A stretch of DNA of 21,836 bases from a virus. Where the stretch lies: positions 1 to 21,836 of IMG/VR virus record IMGVR_UViG_3300022752_000443; one strand, 5' to 3'. How positions within the stretch are numbered: the stretch's first letter is position 1; every line of letters starts with the position of its first letter. Made by a program: the position numbers and the translations under genes. Below the pieces are notes generated by a model that searched no databases, had not been told where the DNA came from, and saw only the letters and a list, made by a program, of their open reading frames with translations. This document shows, piece after piece, positions 1 to 5,782 of this stretch.

Positions 1-136
1 CGTTGCTGTGGGCCATGTCTGCCACGTCTGCCTCGCTCATGTACTGGAGGCATGCCATGAGGACGGCCTCTGGGTCGAGGATTCCGTCTTCGATCATATC
101 GAGGAGCTGGTTGGTTACCTTGCGGGTTCGGCTCAT
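1..136 (-). CDS. Small phage protein, C-terminus outside window
   Basis: Forty-five codons are visible, starting MSRTRKVTNQLLDMIEDG, followed by an acidic helical stretch (DPEAVLMACLQYMSEADVADM). The frame is open to the window edge, so the stop is not seen. The start is the ATG at 136, six bases after a TAGGAT -10 element, so the mRNA should be leaderless. No enzymatic motif is visible. The sequence looks like the short helical proteins common in actinobacteriophages, but I cannot assign a function. It is the last gene seen of the leftward small-gene bank. Confidence 0.8.
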   Translation of the reverse strand, partial: MSRTRKVTNQLLDMIEDGILDPEAVLMACLQYMSEADVADMAHSN

Positions 137-172
137 GGTCTTATCCTATCCTGTTGAGGGTTGACTTTGCAC
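137..172 (-). promoter_or_regulatory. Leaderless promoter for gene ending at left edge
   Basis: GTGCAAAGT box, 24 bases from box start to TAGGAT, then six bases (AAGACC) to the ATG at 136. Confidence 0.8.
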
Positions 173-181
173 AGACCGCGC

Positions 182-388
182 TCAGTCGAAGGCCGCGGCC
201 CAGGCTCGGTCGAGGGCGGCCATCTCGGCCGTCGTGATCTTGCGGAAAGTCTTGGGATCTGCGAAGATGCGACCGCATCCGAGCTCCGCCGACCGGCGCT
301 TCGCTTCCCGGAGCGTGGGTGCCACCGAGATGGGGCACGAGTTGTAACCGCCGCTGATCCAGTTCCAGGTCCAGAAGGTGTGTTCCAT
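182..388 (-). CDS. Unknown 68-aa phage protein
   Basis: The protein starts MEHTFWTWNWISGGYNSCPIS. It has an aromatic, Gly/Cys-containing N-terminus, a basic middle (TLREAKRRSAELG) and an Ala-rich helical end. The start at 388 is set by the promoter: the ATG lies six bases after TATACT. The frame stays open upstream to 424, but those 12 extra codons (MQSQPRTRYTKT) are only the promoter read as protein. It is a single-gene unit, with the next gene's promoter following after its stop. No family recognised. Confidence 0.75.
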   Translation of the reverse strand: MEHTFWTWNWISGGYNSCPISVAPTLREAKRRSAELGCGRIFADPKTFRKITTAEMAALDRAWAAAFD

Positions 389-424
389 GGTCTTAGTATA
401 CCTCGTTCGTGGTTGACTTTGCAC
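389..424 (-). promoter_or_regulatory. Leaderless promoter
   Basis: GTGCAAAGT box, 24-base spacing, TATACT, then AAGACC and the ATG at 388. The 36-bp cassette is nearly identical to those at 1069 and 3336. Confidence 0.85.
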
Positions 425-440
425 TGAATCGGGTAACTTT

Positions 441-620
441 TCAGCGCCAGGGACCGGGGTTCGAGAGCTCGTGGACGTAGGCGAAGATGACGTTGTTGGG
501 GTCTCCGGGGACGCAGAGACGAGCGATCTTGTCGACGCCGCGGCTGATGGCTGCGACCGCCCAAGAGCGACCGTTGAGGGTGACGTTGTCTCCGACCTGA
601 ACCTTACGAGTGTTTGCCAT
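441..620 (-). CDS. Unknown 59-aa protein, possible small beta-barrel
   Basis: Begins MANTRKVQVGDNVTLNGRSW and ends ELSNPGPWR. The pattern 'V.VGDNVTLNGRSWAVAAIS' followed by alternating hydrophobic strands suggests a small SH3/KOW-like beta-barrel; this is inference from spacing of hydrophobic residues, not a recognised domain. The ATG at 620 lies six bases after TATACT, so the gene is leaderless and monocistronic. Confidence 0.75.
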   Translation of the reverse strand: MANTRKVQVGDNVTLNGRSWAVAAISRGVDKIARLCVPGDPNNVIFAYVHELSNPGPWR

Positions 621-656
621 GGTTCTAGTATACCTTGTTCTTCAGCGACTTTGCAC
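621..656 (-). promoter_or_regulatory. Leaderless promoter
   Basis: GTGCAAAGT box, 24-base spacing, TATACT, AGAACC, ATG at 620. Confidence 0.85.
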
Positions 657-673
657 CGTGTGGTGCGGTTTCT

Positions 674-853
674 TCAGGGTTGGACGCCGGTTTGGGCCAG
701 TGCGACCCCGAGCTTCGAAGCATCTTCAGTGCTCATGACGATCGAGTAGCTGGAGCCGAAGGTGAGCTCGACCGTGTAGGGGAGAGGGCCTTCGTCGACG
801 GTGACGAGAACCTTTTCGTTCGTGTCCGGGTTGATGATGTACATTGTTTCCAT
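674..853 (-). CDS. Unknown 59-aa phage protein
   Basis: Begins METMYIINPDTNEKVLVTVD, continues with a beta-rich stretch (TVELTFGSSYSIVM) and ends with a short helix (TEDASKLGVALAQTG). It is acidic and has no cysteine or known motif. An internal ATG at codon 4 exists, but the first ATG (853) is the one at the fixed six-base distance from the -10 TATATT. Monocistronic. No function assigned. Confidence 0.75.
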   Translation of the reverse strand: METMYIINPDTNEKVLVTVDEGPLPYTVELTFGSSYSIVMSTEDASKLGVALAQTGVQP

Positions 854-889
854 GATTCTAATATATTCGGTTCGTCAGCGACTTTGCAC
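854..889 (-). promoter_or_regulatory. Leaderless promoter
   Basis: GTGCAAAGT box, 24-base spacing, TATATT, AGAATC, ATG at 853. Confidence 0.85.
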
Positions 890-906
890 CACGAGCTAAA
901 AAAAGT

Positions 907-1068
907 TCACTCACCGAGAAACTCGAGGATCCGATCCTCAATGTTCTCCAGCTCGGCAGAGTACACGGCCATGTCGGTGCCGGCGATCGAACCATGCTCA
1001 CGGAAGTGCTGCACGGCCTCGAGGATGTAGTTCAGTTCGACTTCGTCGAAGGAGAGCTTCGTTTCCAT
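907..1068 (-). CDS. Unknown 53-aa acidic helical protein
   Basis: Begins METKLSFDEVELNYILEAVQ and ends ENIEDRILEFLGE. It is predicted almost wholly helical, with two amphipathic segments around a Gly/Ser/Ala turn (HGSIAGTDM), so a two-helix hairpin is likely. The start at 1068 is fixed by the promoter. The 12 in-frame codons upstream (MQSQPRKRYTRT) are the translated promoter and are excluded. Function unknown. Confidence 0.75.
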   Translation of the reverse strand: METKLSFDEVELNYILEAVQHFREHGSIAGTDMAVYSAELENIEDRILEFLGE

Positions 1069-1104
1069 GGTTCTAGTATACCTCTTTCGTGGTTGACTTT
1101 GCAC
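1069..1104 (-). promoter_or_regulatory. Leaderless promoter
   Basis: GTGCAAAGT box, 24-base spacing, TATACT, AGAACC, ATG at 1068. Confidence 0.85.
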
Positions 1105-1143
1105 CGAATCGAGAAACTTTTTTCAGCACCCAGGAAGCCCTTG

Positions 1144-1211
1144 GGTTGGCCCAGGAAAGGCCGGCCTTGGTTACCCCTACCGAATATCCAAGAACCCTTC
1201 CTGGGCCAACC
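1144..1211 (-). terminator. Long stem-loop after the 242-aa gene
   Basis: Perfect 14-bp inverted repeat (GGTTGGCCCAGGAA at 1144-1157 against 1198-1211) around a 40-base loop, six bases after the stop of the leftward gene at 1218. The loop contains GGTTACC. There is no clear U-tract, so it may be a 3'-end stability or processing element rather than a classical terminator. A related element lies at 3830-3895. Confidence 0.6.
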
Positions 1212-1217
1212 TGAGCC

Positions 1218-1946
1218 TCAGAACCGGGCTGCATCCACCCATTGGACGTTACCCTTCGTGTCTTTGACCCCCGCTCGGGCGTTGAACTTGCCGTAATACT
1301 TGGAGACTCCGACCCAGAACACCTTACCGGTGAACCCGTCGACAGTGACCTCAGTGCCCTTGGCTGGGATGCGGGCCAGGAGCTTCTCCGCCTCGGCCTT
1401 AAGGGCATCCTCCTTGGCCTGCTTCTTGGCATTCCGTTCGGTGCGCTTGGCATTCTCGGCCTCTTGCGCAGCTTGACGAATTGCAGCCTGTCGCTTGTCC
1501 TCGGCGACCTTCGCCTCGAGGACGGCCTTGTGATGAGCCTCCCAGGCGGCCAGCTCATCGTATACCTCGGTGCCGCAGCGGAGGATGATGTCGCCGAAGG
1601 TGTCGACCACCGGAGAGAGGCTGAAGCCATTGCGATGCACGAAGAGGTTGGTGCAGTCGACCCAGGCGAATCGGTCGGCGATATCGAGGGCCTCGACCTC
1701 AACCCAGGGAGCATCGGTGACGTAGGCACGGCTGCCGACGTGGTGGTGGCGAGGCTTCTTGCCCTCGTGACCGAGGTAGACCAAGGCGTAGGTGCAGGTG
1801 GTGGACCGCATATCCGTGTAGTCCAGCGTGTCCGACCAGTTGCGGGTCTCAGTGGTCGTCTCAAGCCGGATGACTCGCCCGTGGTAGAGGGTCTCGGTGA
1901 TGGTGTAGAGGCCGTTGGCGTCGCAGCTGGTCTTGGTGATTGCCAT
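1218..1946 (-). CDS. Unknown 242-aa protein with coiled coil and SH3/KOW-like C-terminus
   Basis: Three regions can be seen. Residues 1-130 are beta-rich with scattered Cys and His (for example KKPRHHHVGSRAYV). Residues about 130-192 are a highly charged Ala/Lys/Glu/Arg helix, probably a coiled coil. Residues about 193-242 (KGTEVTVDGFTGKVFWVGVS then GNVQWVDAARF) have the spacing of a small KOW/SH3-type barrel. The protein at 10337-10963 has the same order of charged helix then KOW-like end. The start at 1946 lies six bases after TATATT. I do not recognise the family. Confidence 0.8.
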   Translation of the reverse strand: MAITKTSCDANGLYTITETLYHGRVIRLETTTETRNWSDTLDYTDMRSTTCTYALVYLGHEGKKPRHHHVGSRAYVTDAPWVEVEALDIADRFAWVDCTNLFVHRNGFSLSPVVDTFGDIILRCGTEVYDELAAWEAHHKAVLEAKVAEDKRQAAIRQAAQEAENAKRTERNAKKQAKEDALKAEAEKLLARIPAKGTEVTVDGFTGKVFWVGVSKYYGKFNARAGVKDTKGNVQWVDAARF

Positions 1947-1982
1947 GGTCTTAATATACCTCGTTCGTCAGCGACTTTGCAC
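1947..1982 (-). promoter_or_regulatory. Leaderless promoter
   Basis: GTGCAAAGT box, 24-base spacing, TATATT, AAGACC, ATG at 1946. Confidence 0.85.
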
Positions 1983-2174
1983 TCAACGTGTTACTTTTTG
2001 GACCGAATTAATTGCAGACGCAGTATTGGCCATGGCATGGAACAGGTCATCGTAATAAGATTCTGGAAGACCTGGAAGGTTGAAAAGAACGTCGAGTTCC
2101 TTGACAATGGCCTTGAGCTTAGTAGCTGCAGCCACCGGACCAAGAGACGGTTGGATGATGCAACGTTTGTCCAT
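1983..2174 (-). CDS. Unknown 63-aa helical protein
   Basis: MDKRCIIQPSLGPVAAATKL, then KAIVKELDVLFNLPGLPESY and a final helix. Mostly alpha-helical with a Leu/Pro turn. Two ATGs stand in tandem (2177 and 2174). The second is exactly six bases after TATACT, as in the other promoters here, so I choose 2174; the alternative adds one Met. The stop directly abuts the next promoter. Function unknown. Confidence 0.75.
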   Translation of the reverse strand: MDKRCIIQPSLGPVAAATKLKAIVKELDVLFNLPGLPESYYDDLFHAMANTASAINSVQKVTR

Positions 2175-2210
2175 CATCTTAGTATACCCTTTTTCTGTTG
2201 AATTTTGCGC
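2175..2210 (-). promoter_or_regulatory. Leaderless promoter, variant box
   Basis: Box GCGCAAAAT (two changes from consensus), 24-base spacing, TATACT, AAGATG, ATG at 2174. Confidence 0.7.
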
Positions 2211-2227
2211 CGCGGTGGAGAACTTTT

Positions 2228-2416
2228 TCAGCGCCCGAAAGCCGAAGGATCGCCACCATTCAACCAGGCGTCGATGTCATCGCGGGCCTGAGCCTCAAAG
2301 TTGCTGGGGGAACAGTTCTTGCAGAGCTGGAGAACTGGGGCGCCATTGTGGTAGAACTCGACTCCCGGGAGGGTGGCACCGCAGGAATCACACTTGCAAG
2401 TCTTGATCTCGTTCAT
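2228..2416 (-). CDS. 62-aa zinc-ribbon-like protein
   Basis: Begins MNEIKTCKCDSCGATLPGVE. Two CxxC pairs (C9/C12 as CDSC and C32/C35 as CKNC) are about 20 residues apart, the layout of a small zinc ribbon. A helical acidic tail (ARDDIDAWLNGG) follows. Such ribbons bind nucleic acid or protein partners, but the target cannot be inferred. The start at 2416 is promoter-determined. The upstream in-frame 12 codons (MQSQPPTRYSKT) are translated promoter sequence. Confidence 0.8.
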   Translation of the reverse strand: MNEIKTCKCDSCGATLPGVEFYHNGAPVLQLCKNCSPSNFEAQARDDIDAWLNGGDPSAFGR

Positions 2417-2452
2417 GGTCTTACTATACCTTGTTGGGGGTTGACTTTGCAC
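2417..2452 (-). promoter_or_regulatory. Leaderless promoter
   Basis: GTGCAAAGT box, 24-base spacing, TATAGT, AAGACC, ATG at 2416. Confidence 0.85.
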
Positions 2453-2457
2453 TGAAT

Positions 2458-2559
2458 TCAGGAACGAACTGCCTTGTAAGCCTCTACCGCGATGGCCGGA
2501 CCAAAGAAGACGCCGATGATGAAAGCCGCGGTGGAGATGGCTTCAATGATGATGTCCAT
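2458..2559 (-). CDS. 33-aa membrane peptide
   Basis: A very short gene: MDIIIEAISTAAFIIGVFFG, then PAIAVEAYKAVRS. The first 25 residues form one transmembrane helix and the C-terminus is mildly basic. It is supported by a full copy of the leaderless promoter with the ATG at the fixed distance, and by its stop lying just before the next promoter. It could act on the host membrane, but nothing shows a target. Confidence 0.7.
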   Translation of the reverse strand: MDIIIEAISTAAFIIGVFFGPAIAVEAYKAVRS

Positions 2560-2595
2560 GGTCTTAATCTATCAAACTCGTCAGTGACTTTGCAC
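2560..2595 (-). promoter_or_regulatory. Leaderless promoter
   Basis: GTGCAAAGT box, 24-base spacing, TAGATT, AAGACC, ATG at 2559. Confidence 0.85.
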
Positions 2596-2599
2596 TGCT

Positions 2600-2683
2600 T
2601 CAACAGAAGATGAGCACAATTGTGCAGAACACCAATGAAACCGCAACCAGAACGTGCTGGAAAGCCGGATCGTCTAGGCGCAT
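2600..2683 (-). CDS. 27-aa membrane peptide, coupled to upstream gene
   Basis: MRLDDPAFQHVLVAVSLVFC then TIVLIFC: a short acidic N-terminus and one strongly hydrophobic helix. The ATG follows two bases after the stop of the 123-aa gene (TGA-AC-ATG). The same arrangement, including the GGATTGAACATG context, occurs at 6660, which supports translation by reinitiation. There is no promoter of its own. It is short, so it could be chance, but the context and composition favour a real gene. Confidence 0.5.
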   Translation of the reverse strand: MRLDDPAFQHVLVAVSLVFCTIVLIFC

Positions 2684-2685
2684 GT

Positions 2686-3057
2686 TCAATCCGCGATGGA
2701 GCGGGAGGACGTCTGGACGAAGACCGTCACCTTCTCTCCCTCCAGGTACCCGTCCTGACCCTCGTAGAAGGTCCCCGATGCCGTCCGGTCCGGGAACAAA
2801 TCAAGGAACTTCCGAGTGATGACCCGGCCTTCCTCCTGGACGGCCTCCCGGCGCATGTCCAGGGGTGCCAACCGGATCGTCATGTAGATACCACTCCGGT
2901 CCTGCCAGGCCTCCTGGATCAACCAGGAACCACAATCCTCGAGGATGACAGCGTCTCGTTGGGGGCTTGACGCGAAGATCTCAGCCACTTTGTTCATGAC
3001 CTTTCGGTTGCGGGTGTTGATGAGCTCCTGAGGGGTGAAACTGTACTTGATCGGCAT
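2686..3057 (-). CDS. Unknown 123-aa phage protein
   Basis: Begins MPIKYSFTPQELINTRNRKV. It is a mixed alpha/beta protein with an N-terminal helical segment, a middle of alternating strands (YMTIRLAPLDMRREAV) and a C-terminal beta stretch (GEKVTVFVQTSS). No catalytic motif stands out. The start at 3057 lies six bases after TAGGAT. First gene of a two-gene unit with the 27-aa peptide. Confidence 0.8.
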   Translation of the reverse strand: MPIKYSFTPQELINTRNRKVMNKVAEIFASSPQRDAVILEDCGSWLIQEAWQDRSGIYMTIRLAPLDMRREAVQEEGRVITRKFLDLFPDRTASGTFYEGQDGYLEGEKVTVFVQTSSRSIAD

Positions 3058-3093
3058 AGATAGATCCTATCACTTCGGGGGTGAACTTTGCAC
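3058..3093 (-). promoter_or_regulatory. Leaderless promoter
   Basis: GTGCAAAGT box, 24-base spacing, TAGGAT, CTATCT, ATG at 3057. Confidence 0.85.
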
Positions 3094-3098
3094 CGAGT

Positions 3099-3335
3099 TC
3101 AGGCCCAAAAGCGGCCGTTGTGGGCCTCGAAGTCAGGTCCGGTGTGGGTGCCCGAGGCGATGCGGCGAGCCTCCTCGTCACACCAAGCCGCCTGGAGGCG
3201 GATCATCGTGTCGTCCCAGGCCCGAGAGGGGGTGAGGTTGAGGATGTCCTGGATGAACCAGAACTGTTGGTTGGTGTAGTTCCCCGAACGGAGGAGCTCG
3301 AGGAGCTGGGAGGCTTTGGAAGAGATGTTCTTCAT
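3099..3335 (-). CDS. Unknown 78-aa helical protein
   Basis: Begins MKNISSKASQLLELLRSGNY. Helical throughout, with conserved-looking aromatic residues (FWFIQDIL, RAWDD, NGRFWA). The promoter fixes the start at 3335. The open frame extends 23 codons further upstream, including the promoter-derived QSQPRTRYTRT, and these should not be annotated as protein. Function unknown. Confidence 0.75.
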   Translation of the reverse strand: MKNISSKASQLLELLRSGNYTNQQFWFIQDILNLTPSRAWDDTMIRLQAAWCDEEARRIASGTHTGPDFEAHNGRFWA

Positions 3336-3371
3336 GGTTCTAGTATACCTCGTTCGTGGTTGACTTTGCAC
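3336..3371 (-). promoter_or_regulatory. Leaderless promoter
   Basis: GTGCAAAGT box, 24-base spacing, TATACT, AGAACC, ATG at 3335. Confidence 0.85.
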
Positions 3372-3375
3372 CATG

Positions 3376-3759
3376 TCACGGAACTTCGTAAGTTCGCCAT
3401 CCATCGTACTGGAAGACGTAGACCCACTCTGCCCCGAAGTCTTCTCGGGCGTTCTTCACGAGTTCCACAACGTCCGGATAGACGTCGGCCGGTTCCAACT
3501 CTTCTCCACGATCTCGATGATATGCTGTCGTCCAGGCCACGGCCGTCTCCGGAGCAGAGTCAAAGTCATGTGCCTCGCCAATCTCAGGTCCAAGGTTTGA
3601 GATGGACCCCAAGGCAAGAAGTTCATCGATCTTCTCAAGATCAGTGTAATGGTCCTTGAGGATCCGACCAACGCCCTTAGGATACCCGTCATAGTGACAG
3701 TAGACCCCAGTGACAGTCCCGTCAAGATTGAGCTTACCGATGAATGATCTCGTTGCCAT
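3376..3759 (-). CDS. Conserved phage protein of the 'MATRS...YCHxDGYP' type
   Basis: The N-terminus MATRSFIGKLNLDGTVTGVY then CHYDGYPKGVGRIL, followed by HY..LEKIDELLALG.IS.LG, matches a family of about 120-150 residues that I recall from many unrelated large phages, always annotated without function. The later part (YHRDRGEE and DFGAEWVYVFQYDGWRTYEV) also fits. The start is the ATG at 3759, six bases after TAGGAT. The full family length appears present. Confidence 0.85.
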   Translation of the reverse strand: MATRSFIGKLNLDGTVTGVYCHYDGYPKGVGRILKDHYTDLEKIDELLALGSISNLGPEIGEAHDFDSAPETAVAWTTAYHRDRGEELEPADVYPDVVELVKNAREDFGAEWVYVFQYDGWRTYEVP

Positions 3760-3795
3760 GATCCAATCCTATCACTTCAAAGAGGAAGTTTGCAC
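3760..3795 (-). promoter_or_regulatory. Leaderless promoter
   Basis: Box GTGCAAACT, 24-base spacing, TAGGAT, TGGATC, ATG at 3759. Confidence 0.8.
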
Positions 3796-3829
3796 TCGTC
3801 ACCGCAAAAAGTTCATTCACTCGAGGATG

Positions 3830-3895
3830 CCCTGGAGAGGCTTTTAAAACCAACCCCATGGTAACCTTATCCCATTCTTGAAAGCCTCTCCTGGG
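3830..3895 (-). terminator. Long stem-loop abutting the Smr gene stop
   Basis: Arms 3830-3844 and 3881-3895 pair over 15 positions with one T-T mismatch (core GGAGAGGCTTT / AAAGCCTCTCC), with a 36-base loop containing GGTAACC. It begins directly after the stop codon of the leftward gene at 3896. The layout and loop motif resemble the element at 1144-1211. Confidence 0.6.
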
Positions 3896-4150
3896 TCATT
3901 CCTGCCATGTCTGGACCCTGATGTAACCTGAATTCCGCGGATCGCCTTCAAACACCTCGAGATCATAGCACTTCAACACGGACCGGACGATCGACTTCAT
4001 ACGTGCAGAATGGCCAGTGATGATGTGTAGTTCTACATTCGCGTGCCAATGGGCATTGACAAACTGATGCACGATGTCACCGGCTTCTTCATGAGAAACA
4101 CCATGAAGATCTAATGAATGCTTAGCTTCCCGTGCACGCACAAATTGCAA
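3896..4150 (-). CDS. Smr-domain protein (small MutS-related)
   Basis: The 84-residue protein is essentially one Smr domain: LDLHG at residues 13-17, ITGHS at 44-48 (the usual TGxG loop, with His-Ser here) and a C-terminal SGYIRVQ strand. Smr domains are often DNA- or RNA-nicking nucleases, including ones acting on mRNA at stalled ribosomes. Whether this one is active is unknown. The start is uncertain: a TTG at 4150 opens the frame and a GTG at 4141 is the alternative; no ATG or good ribosome site is present. It lies just after tRNA-Asn and may be co-transcribed with it. Confidence 0.75.
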   Translation of the reverse strand: MQFVRAREAKHSLDLHGVSHEEAGDIVHQFVNAHWHANVELHIITGHSARMKSIVRSVLKCYDLEVFEGDPRNSGYIRVQTWQE

Positions 4151-4168
4151 CTCATTGCATTAATAATT

Positions 4169-4244
4169 TGGCTGATGGGGTAGGATTCGAACCTACACAT
4201 CGTCGCATTAACAGTGCGAAGCCTTACCGTTTGGCTACCCATCA
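4169..4244 (-). tRNA. tRNA-Asn(GUU)
   Basis: Full cloverleaf: acceptor TGATGGG/CCCATCA, D-loop with GG, anticodon loop CTGTTAA (GUU), T-loop TTCGAAT. The 3' CCA is encoded. Confidence 0.95.
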
Positions 4245-4248
4245 ATGT

Positions 4249-4276
4249 GGGGTCAATCATATACCATGAAGACCCC
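4249..4276 (-). repeat. Small inverted repeat between gene and tRNA-Asn
   Basis: GGGGTC (4249-4254) and GACCCC (4271-4276) with a 16-base loop, between the stop of the leftward gene at 4285 and the tRNA 5' end. It could be a processing or pausing hairpin; no U-tract. Confidence 0.4.
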
Positions 4277-4284
4277 GTTGTACA

Positions 4285-4506
4285 TCATTGACTTGACTTT
4301 CGTGCCGCTCGAAGCGAGACATCATGATTCAAACGTAGCGTTGCAGCAACAGCCATCCACGCTGGAATTGCAACGAGGATGACATGAAGCATATCTGAAT
4401 TACGAGACATAGACCCCAAGGCTACGAATGATAGAAGCACGTACCAGTAACTCTTAAAGTTCTCAACATTATCACTAATAACTTGCTTAATTCGTTTAAT
4501 AATCAT
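4285..4506 (-). CDS. Small two-helix membrane protein
   Basis: From the chosen start the protein reads MIIKRIKQVISDNVENFKSY. It then has two hydrophobic segments (YVLLSFVALGSM and VILVAIPAWMAVAATL) separated by a short polar turn, and a basic tail. This is a basic N-terminus plus a membrane hairpin, 73 residues. I chose the ATG at 4506 because GGGAG lies eight bases upstream. Other candidates are the ATG at 4512 and an ATG at 4560 overlapping the previous stop (TGATG), which would allow coupled translation. Function unknown. Confidence 0.65.
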   Translation of the reverse strand: MIIKRIKQVISDNVENFKSYWYVLLSFVALGSMSRNSDMLHVILVAIPAWMAVAATLRLNHDVSLRAARKSSQ

Positions 4507-4559
4507 TTGCATTTCTCCCTTGTTCAACCTTCTATTGTTTTTAGCATTCAAAGAATGCA

Positions 4560-4862
4560 TCAATCCATGTCATCGTGCGCAGGGTAATCAGGTTCATCGG
4601 CAATTGCCTTTTGAGGCTTTGCCTTCGAAGACTTCTCTGCGAGATCGACCACGCTACGAATCAAATCGAACACTTGAACATTCAGATCCTCTGCTGACTG
4701 GAGGGTTCTCATGACGTCAGGATTGTCGGACAATGACGGCACCTCTTTCGTAAGATCTGAGCGTAACACATTGATCTCACGACGAACCCAATCGCGCAGG
4801 TTAACGATCATCGTGTCATGATGACCCCACGTCGTGTGTTGTGCTCCCTTTACCTTTCCCAT
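4560..4862 (-). CDS. Unknown 100-aa helical protein
   Basis: Begins MGKVKGAQHTTWGHHDTMIV, then mostly helix with a Lys-rich stretch (EKSSKAKPQK) and an acidic end (DEPDYPAHDDMD). The start at 4862 has a strong ribosome site, AAGGAGAA, eight bases upstream. It lies just after the tRNA-Arg-like gene and before the membrane gene, probably all on one leftward transcript. Unlike the monocistronic genes to the left, it is not leaderless. Function unknown. Confidence 0.75.
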   Translation of the reverse strand: MGKVKGAQHTTWGHHDTMIVNLRDWVRREINVLRSDLTKEVPSLSDNPDVMRTLQSAEDLNVQVFDLIRSVVDLAEKSSKAKPQKAIADEPDYPAHDDMD

Positions 4863-4904
4863 TTCGTATTCTCCTTCAAAGAACTATTAGAATTATTTGC
4901 TTTG

Positions 4905-4974
4905 CGCCTCGACTATGAGTTGAACATAGCACGCTGAATTTAGAAGACTCTGCTGGGCATCCGGCCCTCGAGGC
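4905..4974 (-). tRNA. tRNA-Arg(UCU)-like, reduced D-arm
   Basis: Acceptor GCCTCGA/TCGAGGC and T-arm CTATG-TTCAACT-CATAG are perfect; the anticodon loop is CTTCTAA (UCU). The D-arm is shortened (about GGGC-CGGAT-GCCC, with no normal T8-A9), giving only 70 nt, and the top anticodon pair is A-A. CCA is not encoded. It may be functional or decaying. Confidence 0.65.
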
Positions 4975-4979
4975 AAAAC

Positions 4980-5774
4980 TTATAAAAGTTTCTTTATTTT
5001 ATCGACTACATCTTCATTATAACAATCTTTATAATGAAGTTCAAGCAATTTCCATCCTGCGGATTCGATTAAGTCATGACGTTCTTGATAGTACTTTCGT
5101 AATGTTCCATCGCGATTGTAGTGCTGTTCTCCGTTAACTTCAATTCCTAACTTTTTTTCTGGAAAAGCTATGTCTAGTGAAAAGTAGCGATCTGGTAGCG
5201 GTGTAAATTCTTCCTCAAAGAGAACCCCTTCATTTTTCAAATCATTCTTTAGCTTTTCGCAAGGAATGCTAACGAACTTTTCGTTTCTTTTCCAAGGATG
5301 CCTATCAGGATTCTTCGTAAGCCATTCTTTTCTTTTTTTCGAAAGATTCTCTTTTTCTTCTTCCGAATGTTTACGCCCGGGCTTTCCTCTCAACTTTTCA
5401 TGAGCATCTTTATATGCTCCTCGTTTATGCGCTTCTTTTAAAGAAGAACGCATTTTTTCAATTGATTCTTTGTTTAAAGAGGAACTTTGCTTAAGAGTCT
5501 CTTTGTACTTTTCAAGATTTGGATTTAAATCACACCAACGAACATGATTAATAAAAGCAGATCTTACTAAGGTCAATTCTTTTCCGCACCACTTGCACGA
5601 TTTTGTAATCTCGTCAAAGAGATTATTTTTGATCTTTGATCTAGAATTACTTAACGTTTCTAAGTTCTTTTTTCTTTTTGGATTAAGAATACACCAAGTA
5701 ACATGTCCAGATAATTTAGCTTTGTTTTCAAATTCAACCGAGCAATATCTACATTTGAGTAATGTCATACTCAT
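4980..5774 (-). CDS. Homing-type endonuclease: zinc fingers, NUMOD3, Vsr-like nuclease
   Basis: Residues 8-28 (CRYC...HVTWC) and 60-81 (CKWC...HVRWC) are two C2HC-type zinc fingers. Residues about 130-152 (GKPGRKHSEEEKENLSKKRK) match the NUMOD3 DNA-binding repeat of homing endonucleases. Residues 198-250 hold a PD-(D/E)XK-type core like Vsr/EDxHD nucleases: FSLDIAF with D201, GIEVNGEQHY with E212-x-N214, then RHDLIESAGWKLLELHY. AT-richer than its neighbours. It starts inside a truncated tRNA. The first ATG (5774) is given; the second (5768) sits at the usual spacing from an AT-rich -10 and is equally possible. Confidence 0.85.
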   Translation of the reverse strand: MSMTLLKCRYCSVEFENKAKLSGHVTWCILNPKRKKNLETLSNSRSKIKNNLFDEITKSCKWCGKELTLVRSAFINHVRWCDLNPNLEKYKETLKQSSSLNKESIEKMRSSLKEAHKRGAYKDAHEKLRGKPGRKHSEEEKENLSKKRKEWLTKNPDRHPWKRNEKFVSIPCEKLKNDLKNEGVLFEEEFTPLPDRYFSLDIAFPEKKLGIEVNGEQHYNRDGTLRKYYQERHDLIESAGWKLLELHYKDCYNEDVVDKIKKLL

Positions 5775-5782
5775 ATATATAC

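Noticed and set aside
411-424. TTGACTTTGCAC on the + strand, which looks like a rightward -35 (TTGACT) repeated many times
   Set aside because: No -10 follows at the right distance on the + strand. The sequence is the complement of the leftward GTGCAAAGT box, and the copies on the + strand genes point the other way.
1242-2201. 319-codon rightward open frame
   Set aside because: It is the antisense of the well-supported 242-aa leftward gene plus two promoters; its sequence lacks a plausible start context.
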